64,000 nt of DNA, from NCBI GenBank assembly GCA_030248215.1, contig JASANG010000772.1, positions 81,611 to 145,610 on the forward strand, given 5' to 3'. Made by a program: the position numbers and the translations under genes. The stretch is from Enoplolaimus lenunculus (lineage: Eukaryota > Nematoda > Enoplea > Enoplida > Thoracostomopsidae). Below, piece by piece: positions 10,974-23,814 of the stretch (its first letter is position 1; each line of letters opens with the position of its first letter). The notes under the pieces are model-generated. The model had not been told where the DNA came from. It saw only the letters and a list, made by a program, of their open reading frames with translations, and ran no database searches.

Positions 10974-12461
10974 CTTCTTATTCAAGACTCGTTCATACAC
11001 ATAAAATAAATTGTCTCAAAATTTTAAGACTTGTAGTTTCTTAAAGTTTCAAGATATAAATGTCTTGTATTTCAGACATTAATAACCTTAAACAGCCCAG
11101 AAATTAGTTTGTTAAATGGATAAAACATTAATGTCTTATATTCAAGAAATTGCGATTGCCAATTTATGAGACAAATTTCTCTCTTTCGTTTATTGAAAAA
11201 TTAATTTTCTGATTTTAATTATGTGAAAAACAAAAAAAGTTGTTCCGTTTATATTCTTAAGAGTGTATGTAAATAAGTAATGAAATTTGAAAAATATTTC
11301 GGGCTGAGCTCAGGTTTCATCCAACCTAAGTTTATTTATCGTTTCACCCCGTCTTCGTCAACAAAACTACTCCGATATAACCCGTGTTGCTCGTTATTAA
11401 TCGCTCCATATGAGATTTCGCCCACAAATTTGAAGCCCGTTTGCCTGAAAAATCAGTGTTTTATTTCAGAAATTTTCATCTCAATCATTCATGAAACAAA
11501 GTCTAAGTGTGAAAAAGTTTAGATCCATATTTCTGAAAAACTTAAGAAATAAAAACCTGGAATTCAAGATATATATGTCAGGAGTCCGTATTAAAGAGAT
11601 AACTCTCTTAAATTTCAGACTATATTTCTAGAATACAAGACAATTTGTTTTGTATGTAGGCTTAAGCTCGAGCTTGGGCTTTGGATGCGCCTTTCGGCCA
11701 TATCCTTGTATAGCACCTGTGGCTTGATAGCGACAGGTTTTCAAACTGGAAAATTCTGCAAATGCGGATCTTCAATTGGTCCAAATCTCTAAGTTTGGTC
11801 AAATCAAATGCAAAAAGTGCACTCAATTTCGAGCCTTGCCGTTCACTGTGTCGAAAACTAAAACATGTGTCACCAAGTGTTGATAGACACTGTTCACATT
11901 TGAGAGAATGGGCATTAATCTTAGTCTCACACTGAGACGTATCACACATTGAGCCAATAGATTCTGTCTTGGGCTTAGCTTTGGTATTAGTTTCATCGTT
12001 TAGGCTGGTGTATTTAGGTTTTAGTTTCAGACGTAGTTTTGAGTATAATCTTTGCTCTGGTTAAGTTTATAAGCTTGGGTTCAACAGATTTGTTGGTATT
12101 TGGGTTGTAGGCCATCCATTCGTCATAAGAAAAATACGTTTAAAATTTTTTCATTACCAACGTTTCATGCAAGAGTTTTGTCCTTCTGAGTGGTGCGGTA
12201 GACAAATTGTATGATCCATTTCCATCTGATGCAACTAAAGTACAATCACGGTTTGCCAAACAAACAATTTTATTAAAATCATTTTAAATTTACTTAAATG
12301 AATGTTCCACCATTAAAATATTTAACTTTGCCCCTGTCTTCGTTGTTCTCATCAAACACAGTTCGAAAACCAAAATAATACAGCACCGATTCCATTTCAC
12401 AGACATCCGTCGTTTCGTCCAATGCTGCAGCTGATCCAGGTGGCATTGACTAAAAACCTCT

Positions 12462-15400
12462 TCAAAACGACACATGAAATATGCCAGCGATCATGTACGA
12501 TGTACTCAGCACCGTTATACAACTGAATACAATCAAACTTATTCGATCAATGACTTTCGCCAAACAGTTCCATTCATTCGTTTGCTACAAACAAACGCAG
12601 ACATTTGCATGGTTTCGACGATTTAAAACCATTTATCACATGAATATTTTCTATTTCATCACAAATCTGATTTCAAGCTACGATTTCAACTGTTTATCGG
12701 ATATGAAATGCGCTTAATTCAAGTTGTCAAAACATTTAATGTCGCAATGATTATCAGTAACTTTAGCCCATCGATTAGCTTTATTTATTTACTCAAAGTC
12801 AAAAACTGGGCTCATATTTTTAAATGTGTATAGCAGCTATCATCAGTTAGTAATAGGTTTTCAAACTCACTAACTATTGCAGCGGTTGAACTCAACTTCC
12901 TGTCAACAAATGTTGATAGGTGCTACACACATTTGAGAATACGGGTCCTGGTCTCAGAGTCATTTGGAAATTTATTTGCGTATATAAGCTTATCATAGAC
13001 TTTCGGGGCGGAACGTTTTTCTGGGGGACTCGAAAAGTGTAAGCTTAAGATTTTGACTAATTTTGTTTGATCGGCTTAGGCTTAGGCTTAGACTTAGGAA
13101 TATACACATCCCCATGCTTGGGCAGGCTTTAGGCTTAGGAATATCCTTACACTGTTTCGTCGATGTTCTTTACATTGGCCAATCATTTTATGCGAAAAAT
13201 TGGTCTGTGACTTACGAAGTTTTACATAAAACTGAAAATTTATATCAAATATAAATTTGAAAACTTCGGACACAAAATATTCAGGAAAAACAGTCAATCT
13301 CGACCAGTTATTGACACAAGAGAAATAAATGTTTAGTTCAACGGATAATTGCAGTACCGGAAATATATCAGAAACGAAGGGAGGAGGAGCGTGGGTTAAA
13401 ATAAATAATCCGTAACCGAATAGCAAGGGGGTTCCCTCTGGAGAGGCCAAATAAATATCAGTCCTCCCCTCTTATTCGGGTCAATACAGTATTGAACAAA
13501 CCTGATTTCGTCGCTGTTGTGCTCGGAAATGCTCGCCAATATATGAGATGTTTGAAACAATCTTTTCAAACATTTGACGATTTGGCGTATTACAGTGTTG
13601 GTACACATTAAGCGATGGCATTCGGCGTTTTTCCCTTGACAAAACTGTGCTTTTATTAATCCCCTGAAATATTCATAATTCACAACGTAAGTATTTTTCA
13701 TACATATTCCTCGCTCACTAAAAATATGCTTAAAATTAAGTAAAACTGTTGCTGAAAAAAGTGTCCGTTTTACTTTCTATGTTGCTTGGCAAAACTTTAC
13801 TTAATTTTTAGCAAACACAAAATTATTAGTTTCACATTTACTTAATTTAATTAATTAGCAAATGGCCAGCAGTAGTTTTACTTACTTACATCATTTCAAC
13901 AAACATTTACAGAGCGAGTTTTTCAATGATTCTAACCTGTACAAGGTTTCAAATTCCGTATCAGAGTTACAGAAGAAAGCTTGTTTTGGCCCAAAGAACG
14001 CAAGTTATATTTGTGAATTTATTTGGATATTTTGGTCAAACGAGATTGAAATTTCACAATTTGAGAATGGAACAAAGTTTCAAAGGAAATATTTGATTCA
14101 AAAGCACAAACTTCTGGTAAACGCACCAAACTAAACGGTGCCTCGAAATGTTGACTGTCGAGTAACTGACGTTGCTTGATTTGGGGCTGAGGTCTCACAG
14201 ACGCAGGATCTTCATTTTCCCACGATTCCGATTGAGTCGAGTTTGAAATTGGGTCCAATTCAATGAACAACATTTTCGCCAGACGTTGAATAAACAATGC
14301 TCGCATCCAACTGAAATACAAGCTCACTCACACGTTTATACCATCACCAGGGTTTTAGGCTGAACGTAGCTCTACGTCTTCGTGTGCCGGTCACCAACGC
14401 TCTCGTGTCAGGGTGTAAACGGATAGTAAAAATAACGGAAATAGAAACTGATTTTTACAGGAAGCGGAGACGGATATCCGGCTACACTCTGCCCCGTGTG
14501 ATTTACCGAGATTGCCAGTATTATCCGGACCCGGCCGACTGTGCTTCAGCGGAACCGCCGTACCATTTATCGAAGGCCTGTTTACGATGTAAAATAATTC
14601 AATGGAACAGCGGCCTGGGTGTTATGGAACAAAATGCCGGGATTTAAAATTAGTTACAGCGGGGCCATAACCTTGATAACTCGAACAAAATTATTTAGGA
14701 GGAGGGGCGAACAAAGATGTCAGGTCGAAAACGACATTTTGAGGGCACCGAATATTTTTGGGGGTTCTTACAACCGTAATTCAAGATTGTTTACTTTTTG
14801 ACCGAGTTCATTTGAGGGCATCAGCCGAACGTACGGGGGGGCAGGGCTCCCCAATACCCTCGCAAAGACGCCCTTGGGTAAAATAAAGTAAATGTAGAAC
14901 ATTCTATATTTATGTTATTTTTGAGTACAGCGCCGCAGTTATTTGCTGATTTTTCAAGAGCTGCTGACGGCCTGTCTAGAGCAAGCGCATACCCGACTCC
15001 AAGGCTTTTTTGGCGAAATCCTATCCAAACTCATCGGGTTTATAACAATGGCTTTACTGTCGTGTTTACAACATCAGAAAAGTTTCGTGATGTACTGTCT
15101 AAAACAGTCAAATTTAACATCCGAAAAAATTGTACAAAATTTTCAACAGCAGAAAATTGCAACTTTGAAGCGACTGACCAAATTGAAGACTGAACCGTTT
15201 GTTTACCTGGGCATTTTGTAATGGTCGCCTTCCCGGTAGAAAAAGTTTAGCGTAAAAATTGTAACCAAAATGCACGCACATGAAACTCCGAACATAAACA
15301 CAAGATAATGCACCAACATCGGCAGACCAGTGCTGACAGGAGGAATTAAACCTAAAATCATAAAACTGATTTTGTTTTCAGAAAACATTTTGAAATTCAA

Positions 15401-18400
15401 TTAACAAATTTAAAATGTAATTTTCCTTAAATATTCGACAATTTCATAACGCTGGTACACCTGCGTTACGTAATTTGGGCATCGTTCTGGCTGTTTTTTG
15501 TGCTGTTTGTTGCAAACAAAACATGGAATAATTAAATTAGCAACGACAAGGAAACCTTGACTTGTAGCGTTGACATCTTGGCTTAGGGTTGCAAATATTG
15601 GCCAGTGTGAACTACCGGGGCGGAACAGTATTATAAGCATATTCCTAAACTTAAGCCTAAACCCAAACCTAAGCCTAAGCGTAAGAATCAGTTTATTTCT
15701 AAACCTAAGCCTAACGCTAAGCCAAGCAAAAAGTTAGTCTAAAGCTTAAGCTTACTCTATTCCAGTTCCACAAAAAACGTTCCACCCCTGATCTTTACAT
15801 GGGCACAAATATTGCAGGCGCGTTGGCTGGCTTACATTCCGTACAGTTACTTAATAATCAGTTTAGTAGTTTATTGAAAAGTCATTTTTAGTGTTGACAG
15901 CCAAAGTCTTATAGGGAATGTTTTGAAGAACTTTTCGAATGAAACAAGAGTCTAATGTGTGAAACTGAAATTTTTACACTCAGCGAACGAATTAGTCATT
16001 TCTGGTTATTTTTGAGTTAATGACAGTAAACGTTATCCTCGTTGTGAGCTGATTTACTTCCGGGTGAGTTGATTGAGATTAACACACAGAATGAGTTTAT
16101 TCAATTCAAAATTCTCAGATCTCAAAGACCAGAGCTCGACAGGCTTGTGAGTGAATTCAACTCGTTTTGAAAATCAACTCTCACTGAAATATACAGTTGA
16201 CAGACGGGATTTTTACCTTCAAGCAACATAAACAAATAACTGATTGCAACTGTCACTGATATTGCGAAGGTTATTTTTTCGCAACAAACAGAAGGCAAAT
16301 AATAGACAAACAGCGATAAAATGGACACAAAAATGCATGGAAGAATCAGATTGATTGTGTAGAACAGGGACATTCGTCGCAGCTGCAATTCGTAGGTGAT
16401 GTCGAAATAAGTCTTAACGCCACAACAGGAAGAATAGCGTTTTTCGTGTTTCTTTGCTCGAGTTTGAATCAATTGCCATTCAGCGTTCGGCGTATAATGT
16501 TTAAGTCCCATTCCGGAGTAGGAAATAGTTGTGCTGACCTGAAAAGTATAAGCGGTTTCAGAGGATTAATCTCTACGCGGGGATGCTTGGTATCGCACTT
16601 CCTGCCCTTCAGTCGATCGAACGCCCATGTCGTGTCCTGGCAGGAATTACAAATCGTTTGCCCAAAACGTAACTCAATCAGACCATTTTGAACAGGGAAA
16701 ATTCAGACCATAAGGACCGGAAGTTGAACCCAGTGTAATTCAGCAGCGGTTTTATTAAACATTCGTCGAAATGATAATGTTTATGACTGCGACAGTCAGT
16801 TTATTTGGAAAATATCCTTCAATTTCAAGCTTTACCAGCTCGACCCTGTATTCCCAACAAAACCGTGTGAGTCACAGTTTTACGAAAAGCTCAGCTCAAA
16901 TTCGATAAAACAAACGAGTACAAACTTGAGCTGTTTGTGTATTTGACGGCCATCCAAATGATGGGATTCTTACCCCATTTTCCATGACATTCACAATTTC
17001 GTGCCCAGAATGGAATCCCAGCTCAACGTCTTGTCCTTCATGAGTCCATAAAATAAATTTAAGCCAACAGTTTTGTTCATCGAACGGAAAATATTTGAGT
17101 CGAATCTGAAAACATTTCTAAAACAAACGTCGAAGCCTAATTTCTAACCTTACGCTTACTGTAGGGTTCCAAATAAGAGGGGGTAATAAGAGGGATCCCC
17201 AATTCCCTAAGTCCGTAAGCGGATAGAATCCCTAAACCATAATTACAGTCGATAAATGTCAAGTATCCCTAATTGTAGCGCATCAATGACTCCAGGACCA
17301 AACAAAGTTAACCTTTTATTATTATAGATCAAGCTTTTGATGCAATGCAAAAAAACGTTTAATTGAACGGATAGTTGCAATACCGGATATATAACAGTAA
17401 CGAAGGGCGGCGGAGGGCGGGTGAAAAATAAATAACAGTCCGTTAATTTATGATCTTCTCTGGGTTTTTAAACAAGTTTTATATGGTCGGTTCGACGCAT
17501 TTCGTGGTGTATTTGGTGCAAAAGATTACTCAAATTTGCTTCACTGGACTCTCAGACTTGCACGTCAGAAGCCAATATTTTGAAGATGAACACAACCTCA
17601 ACGCACCAGACAATACGACTTATAAATCGCAGGCGGATTCCAACGAACGATGCCATCGTAAGTAACCGTTGTATCAGTGAAAATTGTAATTTGTGGGTCT
17701 CCAATGGCACTGAAACCAAACAGCAACGGTAAAACATTACATTTCCTAACTTTTTGGGGTCTGCAACGAATTTGGTCAAATGGAAAAGAACTGATTGCAA
17801 AGACACCATCGACGCTTACGGTCTTCTGTTCTCATGAAAAATTTCGTTTGTTTTCTGAAAAGTTTTTCCGGCCCAAATTTCAACAGGATTCGCAACGGCT
17901 AAAATGTTTAATCTTTATAAAATAGCGAGTTTGTTTACCAATTCGCTGTGTTCAATTATGATGATGCAAGCAGGTATTTATTCTGTTCAAAGTTTTTGTG
18001 ACAAAGAGCAGATTTTCTTTGATGATTTGGTGTAGGGAAGATTGTCTTCTTGGAGAAAACAAGTGGATGGACCGGAAAAGCTTAGAGACTCTCGGCTGTA
18101 GGCTTATGTTTAAGTTTAGGCTCATGTTTAGTAATAAGTTTAGGCTTAGTGTTATACTGGGCAGCCCGTTATATCATGGGCTCATTTTGCGTCCAGCATC
18201 AATTTATTTCTATTATTCAGTTTATGTGCAGACTTTAATTTCATTTGTGACATCGTTGACAAAATTTATTGGGAACAGCGAATTACTTGTTTTCGAGTAC
18301 AACATCGGGCACCCAAATCATACTTGACGGAATGGACAGCGATGTGACGTTGTTGAATTTTAACGGATCCCAGCGTAGTCTTTTATCGAACCACAGCTGA

Positions 18401-20168
18401 AATGCCAACAACATTAATAAGCAAACTTTAATATATTTTCTGAAAAGTTAAGGCTTACAGCCTGCACTGTTGCAGTCTTCACACGCTTTAATACTCAAAT
18501 TTAGCTGCAAATATCGGGACTGATGAACCAAAATACGGATTGACGGGATATATCCCCTCCTGAAAATTTGTGGAGAAACTGAAAAACTATTTCTATTGAA
18601 ACGGGTTTGACTAACTTTCTGTATTCGAAAGGCGTCAACAAAGTTTTTGGGTCACTACGCTCGTTCGCTAAACCGTCACCGTCCGTCCCCATGCGGTATC
18701 CTACGTTAGTAAGTCACATACGATACCGCACGGTGGCAGACGGTGACGAACGGCGCTGAACGGTGGTACCGAATGCTGACGGACGACGCCAGACGTCATC
18801 AAAAGTATTGCGCCACCGGTCCATGTAAAAATCAGTCGTTGAATGTTTTTCTGTGGAACTGCACTACAGTAACCTTAAGCTTTAGACCAATTTTTTGCTT
18901 GGCTTAAAATTAGGCTTAGACTTTAGCTTAGGAATATGCTCATTCTTACGGTAGGCTTAAGCTTATGCTTAAGAATATGCTGATTATACTGTTCCGCGCA
19001 TGTTCTTTATATTGGCCGCGCTACCGTAAAACCAATGTATTTCATCATTTGTCAACTCGTGGGATATTTTTTGTTTCGACCGATAATGGAACCAAAAAAT
19101 AGTCACAGCTTCAGCGATTCATCAATTAGTTGAAATTGCATTATTTCCCATAAAAACGACTCAATCCTCAAGGATGATCCGGCTGAGACTGTCACGTACC
19201 ATATCCAGCCAAATACTGGTTGTAACGATTTGAGTCTTTTCGTGCTGAAAATAATATTCTATTTGCACAAAAGCAGGCGCAGTTGCCGAGACACAATTGA
19301 AATTCCGTTTTGGGCCCATGTATTGAAAAGGGCCGGAACGTTTTTGCGGGACTGTCACAGAGTCCGCTTGAACTTTAAACGTTTTTGCTTAGGCTTAGGC
19401 TTAGGAATATGGTTATATTACTCTTCCAGCTCGGTTCTGTACATGGACCCAGTTTTGTTAAAGGATGACTTAAAAACGATCGTTGTTCGTCCTTCAAATG
19501 GAGATTCAGTTTACGTACTACAGTTCAACCCAACAAAATCACTTTACCACTCGAAGTATCTGAATCAGATTTGCACCAAAACTGACATTGAGAACATCGT
19601 TTGAATGAAGGACAGGCCGAACTGGACGCTGATAATCAGACAGGAGATGCGCGTATAAACTGTTAGACGCGTCTCGAACTCCTGTAATAAAACAAATTTT
19701 ACAAGATGACATTTTCCACTTTCAACGTTTTCATGAGTGAATTTATTTTTCTCTTTGCTTCCGGATTTTTGCGATGCCAGCCAATGTCTGCTTAACCGAA
19801 AGTTTGACACATAATCCTGCCTCCGATGCTTTTACTTCTAAAACTATAAATGCCGGTTTGGTGGTTTTACCGTTTACAATATTGCTTACACCGCTGATGC
19901 AATACGTTGGTTTGATACGAAAATCATGTGTCGGAAGAACTTTAATATTAAAAAACTGCTAATTTAATCAGCTGTGTTAAAGTTAACCAGTAGAAGTAAA
20001 AGTGATTTCTGGCATTCTTTTAGAAATTAATCTGGTTGAGGTAAAACAACACCGTATTTAGGCACTGAAGAATGAATTACCTCGATGTTTGTACACTGGA
20101 GCGAATATCTCGAATCCATAATTGTGGCGAAACCCGAAAATTACTGTTGCTATTAAGAACAACATCAT
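12462..20168 (-). CDS. Nicotinic acetylcholine receptor alpha-type subunit (Cys-loop channel)
   Basis: Subunit of a pentameric acetylcholine-gated cation channel in the plasma membrane. Coding exons in order: 20168-20081, 19681-19548, 19244-19200, 18396-18287, 17709-17607, 17105-16974, 16538-16217, 15351-15207, 14310-14127, 13663-13502 and 12584-12462. All phases agree and give 515 aa, a usual length. Residues 1-13 (MMLFLIATVIFGF) are a signal peptide. The Cys loop spans C159 to C173 with 13 residues between, including YFPFDEQNC. Adjacent cysteines C242-C243 (RYSSCCG) mark an alpha subunit. M1 is about 262-286, M2 290-312, M3 323-350, a long cytoplasmic loop follows, and M4 is about 488-511 (VIDRISLIVF...). 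In M2 the usual 9' Leu is Val and the acidic residue sits one place earlier than usual. I cannot assign it to a vertebrate subunit number. Confidence 0.93.
12815..12958. repeat. MITE fragment of the ATTCTCAAATGTGTG family
   Basis: Ends with GATAGGTGCTACACACATTT then GAGAATACGGG, the inverse of its start (TTTTAAATGTGTATAGCAGC). The same ends occur at about 1870-2028, 11735-11915, 28652-28882 and 50586-50787. It lies upstream of the M4 exon within the last nAChR intron. Confidence 0.55.
13003..13180. mobile_element. TTAGGC-core MITE copy, left end eroded
   Basis: Begins CGGGGCGGAACGTTTTTCTG, contains a GGCTTAGGCTTAGGCTTAG run, and ends GTTCTTTACATTGGCC. Same family as 15601-15804. It lies in the last nAChR intron; no target duplication was found. 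Confidence 0.65.
14409..14491 (+). mobile_element. Internally deleted hAT-type MITE
   Basis: Only 83 bp: CAGGGTGTAAACGGATAG at the left, CCGGCTACACTCTG at the right. Flanking 8-mers TCTCGTGT and CCCCGTGT differ at two positions and may be an old target duplication. Same family as 24313-24671. It lies just upstream of the nAChR exon 14127-14310, in the intron after the M3 exon. Confidence 0.6.
15601..15804. mobile_element. Mutator-like MITE with TTAGGC core, 9-bp TSD
   Basis: The 9-bp repeat CAAATATTG lies at 15592-15600 and 15805-15813. Left end GCCAGTGTGAACTACCGGGG, right end CCCCTGATCTTTACATGGGC. The core is CCTAAGC/CCTAAACC words, that is TTAGGC on the other strand. It lies in an nAChR intron. 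Confidence 0.85.
15977..16201. mobile_element. GAGTTGA-rich MITE next to an nAChR exon
   Basis: Starts TTTTTACACTCAGCGAACGA and ends near TCAACTCTCACTGAAATATA with inverse word content. It lies 15 bp from the donor of nAChR exon 16217-16538, so the start of that intron is largely transposon. Confidence 0.6.
18655..18808. repeat. Foldback MITE (ATACCGCACGGTGACG family)
   Basis: Contains CACCGTCCGTCCCCATGCGG, the inverse arm ATACGATACCGCACGGTGGC and the end AGACGTCATCAAAAGTATTG. It abuts the 9-bp duplication of the next MITE, which therefore inserted at its edge. Confidence 0.65.
18819..19017. mobile_element. Mutator-like MITE with TTAGGC core, 9-bp TSD
   Basis: Flanked by GCGCCACCG (18810-18818) and GCGCTACCG (19018-19026), one mismatch. 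Left end GTCCATGTAAAAATCAG, right end GTTCTTTATATTGGCC. Inner TTAGGCTTAGACTTTAGC-type words. It lies in an nAChR intron. Confidence 0.75.
19311..19448. mobile_element. TTAGGC-core MITE, short variant
   Basis: Variant ends GGGCCCATGTATTGAAAAGG and TCGGTTCTGTACATGGACC enclose GCTTAGGCTTAGGCTTAGG. It lies between nAChR exons 19548-19681 and 19200-19244. Confidence 0.55.
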
Positions 20169-23100
20169 CAGATACAACGTTCGCTTTCATTAATTTCAAT
20201 TTTACTGCGAGTCAAAGGGGTTGCAAAAGTTGCAACTCCAACGGCTCAAAATGTGTCTCAGTGGCACAAAGGTTCCATTCATCAATGACTGATTCGATAC
20301 ATCTCCACTCAGACAAATGTTTACAAAACACAGTTTGTTCTGTTGGGGCGATGCCTAAAAATACGTATGTTGGGCGTTCCAGTTACATAAATTTACATGA
20401 GTTGAAAAATGTTGTCAACCATGGAATATTCACCTTATAGCAGCGGTAAATTGATTTGTTGCGGAAACAAAGAAAATTATTTAAACTAAGAGAATATCAA
20501 CTTTGTTTAAAAGACAGTTCGGAATGGCAATGGTTAAGCCCCAACGATAAATAGTTTCCCTTCCCATCTGCTTTGAGTAGCTAAGATCTCGAGGGTAATG
20601 TTTCAATCCAAGCCAGCGTATGAAACAATACCGGTGTCATGCGAAACAGTGGCCGGGTGAAATGGTGTTCGTCTGGTGAAAGCTTGTTTCTTTCAGAGTT
20701 TTGGCCCATGTTACTTTTAGGGTCGTCCTGATCTCTGGCAGGACTACAAAACAGTTGGGAAATAGTTTAGATCATATTTTTGCTTCGACTTAGGCTTAGA
20801 CTTAACGCTTGATTTCGCTTTGCTTTATATGAATATGTTTAATGCAAATTCCCCAATATCATGCGTACACCAGATGACTTTTGATGAAGTAGTGTGATGG
20901 ACACTGAAGCGTTTTTGGCTTCAGCATTTATTACAATACACCCTAAAAGGTTACCTGGTGTACGTATGATATTGTGGGATTTGCTATAAAGATACCTATT
21001 TTGTAACTTTCGCTGTTGTTTTAAAGCTCATCAGATGAAATGTTGTTTTTCTCGTTAATTTTTAAGGTTAAAACCGATTTGATTAAGAATAAACAGTATT
21101 TACTGCACTTTGTAACGATTCAAATTGTTGTGACATTTTTCGTTCGAATTCAAAATTTCGCACCAATAAAGGCATCGCTGATCGATTTTAGAGTTTGAGA
21201 ATAAATAATGAAGAACAGTAAACAGGCTTAATTTCACAAAGTCGATGGCTAATAAACAATCTTGTTTTTTTGGTGAAAACCCTGATGCGATCAAATTATC
21301 AATAGGCGAACAGCATTTCAAAGGGCGGCAGGAGATTCATTTCGTGGTAAAACATCGTGAAATATTAATGTCCGGGCGGACACTGGAAAATGGACAGTGA
21401 AAAAATTGGTCCGGCAACAAAAGCGACAATCAGACTTTGCAACATCAAGAACCGATATTTCGCAATAAAACAAACACACAACTGCATATTTTTGCTTTTG
21501 GAATCAAAATTCCCAAGCGTGCGATTATGCCGGCCATTGTGGCTGTTTGCTTATGCTAAACACGCTTTTATCTGTTTCTAATCGAAGAACAACGTTTCAG
21601 TTTCTGTCGGAATATGAAACAAATCAGGAAGACAGCCACGGATCTCGGAAACTTGCCTTTGTTTCGTAGGTATATAATCGTCACTGTACTATTAATTCTA
21701 ACGAGTTTCTTAATCAACTAATGGAGAGGATTAGTTATTTCTGGTTATTTCTTAGTTAATAATAGTAATTGTTAACTCACTTTGAGCTGACCTAATTCCG
21801 GCTGAGTTGATTGATTAACTCAAAATGTGTTCAATCTATTCAAAGCAACTGGTCGGATCGTTTTCCGGCGGGGATGTAATAGAGTCAGTTAAGTTTTAGA
21901 CTAACTTTTTGGCTTAAGCGTAGCCTTAGGAATATGCTTATACTTCTATTGCGTCCTTGTGCTATACATTGGCCGCAATTATGAACGAATGCTAGTTTCA
22001 AAGGCAACTCCATGATCCTAAGCCTGTTGCAATGCTTGAGCCTATAATCGCCTAAGAATCCGGATAATTGTCTAAGACCGAAGCCTACGGTACAGGTACA
22101 TTTAAGCCAAAGGCAGTTCGATGACGAAATGACACGTCTTGAAAATTAAAAATGAGCCAAAATTTACACTTTCCCAGCGCACAAAGCCATCAAACGATAT
22201 TAACATTGGTTTGCTGCTACCAGTTAGGGTAACGCTATACCTTTCATGACGTCCAGCATCGTCCGTCACCCGTACGGTGCCATCCGTTCCCGTGGGTCCT
22301 CGTGAGGTATCGTTTGCAAATCACATTTGTATCATACCGTATAGTGACGGACAGTGACGAACAGCGCCGCATGACAAATATAGCGCAACCCTAACGAAGA
22401 CTCAAGCTCCGGAACGCCAACCTCAACTTTGCTACAGCGCATTTACAGACCTTCTTCAAATCAAAGTGCAAAATGTTTACTAGAGACATATTAGAATTAT
22501 AGCAAAAATCTGCAAATATTCAAATTTGAATTAAAGCACGATTTAAGCAACTTGGCCAATGTATTGATCTGGACCGTAACAGTGGCAAAAAGCGTATTCT
22601 ACTCCTAAGCCTACGCCTGAACCTAAACCAAGGCCAAGACGTAAGAATGAACTTATACCAAAACCTAAAACCTAAGCATAAAATAGTCAGAAGATTAAGC
22701 TGCTTATTCTATTGCAGTGTGGAACTGAAAAAGCCACGCAAAGCCTTTAAGCATGTTTCACAATAATTTGCGTACTCCAAGTCACAACAGAGTTTGTACA
22801 TGACTACCGTCTGAAATTCATATATGTACTGATGTCAATGTTACATTCAGTTACGTAACTTTAGATTAAAAATATTCCTAAGCCTAAACCTAAGTTTAAG
22901 CGTAAAAATAACTCTTTGTCCATATCTTGAACCAATGCAAAAATATACTAATATCTTGTAATTATTCTATTGCGGTCGTGCGAGGAAACGGAACAGCACT
23001 TGAAGTAATATGTGCCTATGCAAAGCACTTACTGGCAATTAGTGAGAGGTTTTCAAGCAAACAAGCTTCAGCAGATGCCATGATGAGATTGCATACTGTA

Positions 23101-23814
23101 GCAAAACACGGTAGGCAGGCGGCCGACTAAGCCAAATCAAAGCCAAAACTTAAACCAATCGTGAAGGCTTTCAGTCTGCGGCTTTGTTCGGCACTTGTTC
23201 TTTGTATAAATGGTACAGCCTCGCAGCCAGCTCGCCTATCAACGGGGGCTTGAAAATTTTTCACAAGGAACATACAAAGGTTTTCGTTGACCTCCAACCA
23301 TGGTTAAAAATTTTTCATGGGAGCCAAAAATTTTTTCGAGGGGCTGAGTCCCTCCTGATCTCTCTTAACTACGGGCCCGCAAAGAAAAGGTTATGTTTAT
23401 TAATCATAAGGATCCACATATTTCACTTTGAAATCTTCGCCAAGTTTTTCATCCACTCGCGCATAAAAGCGTTCAGTTGCCGAGTCTGACATTCCTGAAA
23501 TGGACTCAGACGATTACTTTACAACCATGACGCTGGAAATCTGGTCAATTGTTCTCAATCCATGAAACAGTTTTTAATTTATGTTTTAACAAATTCTGAG
23601 CATACAAAACTCGGTAGCAGCACAATTCTTGCCATATTCAAGGCCAATGCTCTGGATTACCCTTATGCATGGACAATGTTTTTTCGAAGGCTAAGCCGAA
23701 GCCGGACCATTAGACTTCAATATGGTGAGACTTGAGCATGTGCCAGCCCAAGCCTAATCCTGAGCCTAAGTTTAAACCTTTGGGGGAGCACGGAAGTTTG
23801 CAATAGCGTAAATT
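20169..23814. other. Spacer upstream of the nAChR gene
   Basis: No credible exon. It holds a GAGTTGA-family remnant (about 21700-21850), TTAGGC-type MITE remnants (about 21870-21980, 22553-22750 and 22860-22915) and a foldback MITE (about 22225-22395). The region just above 20168 should contain the nAChR promoter; I see no convincing TATA box. Confidence 0.5.

Larger units (their letters stand above)
9840..12461. other. Spacer between the unidentified gene and the nAChR gene
   Basis: Contains the piggyBac-like MITE at 10275-10544, the GAGTTGA-type MITE at 10789-10973, a remnant of the ATTCTCAAATGTGTG family at about 11735-11915, and the 3' UTR of the nAChR gene. On the minus strand an AATAAA lies near 12265, about 200 bp past the nAChR stop. 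I see no coding exon here. Confidence 0.5.

Noticed and set aside
12290-12460. Short minus-strand frame (MPPGSAAALDETTDVCEME...)
   Set aside because: It lies in the 3' UTR of the nAChR gene, between its stop codon and an AATAAA, with no splice link.
20206-20360. Open minus-strand segment with an acceptor-like start, encoding a Cys-containing peptide ending CNFCNPFDSQ
   Set aside because: It ends about 40 bp upstream of the nAChR start codon, has no linked upstream exons and no family resemblance; more likely 5' UTR or chance.
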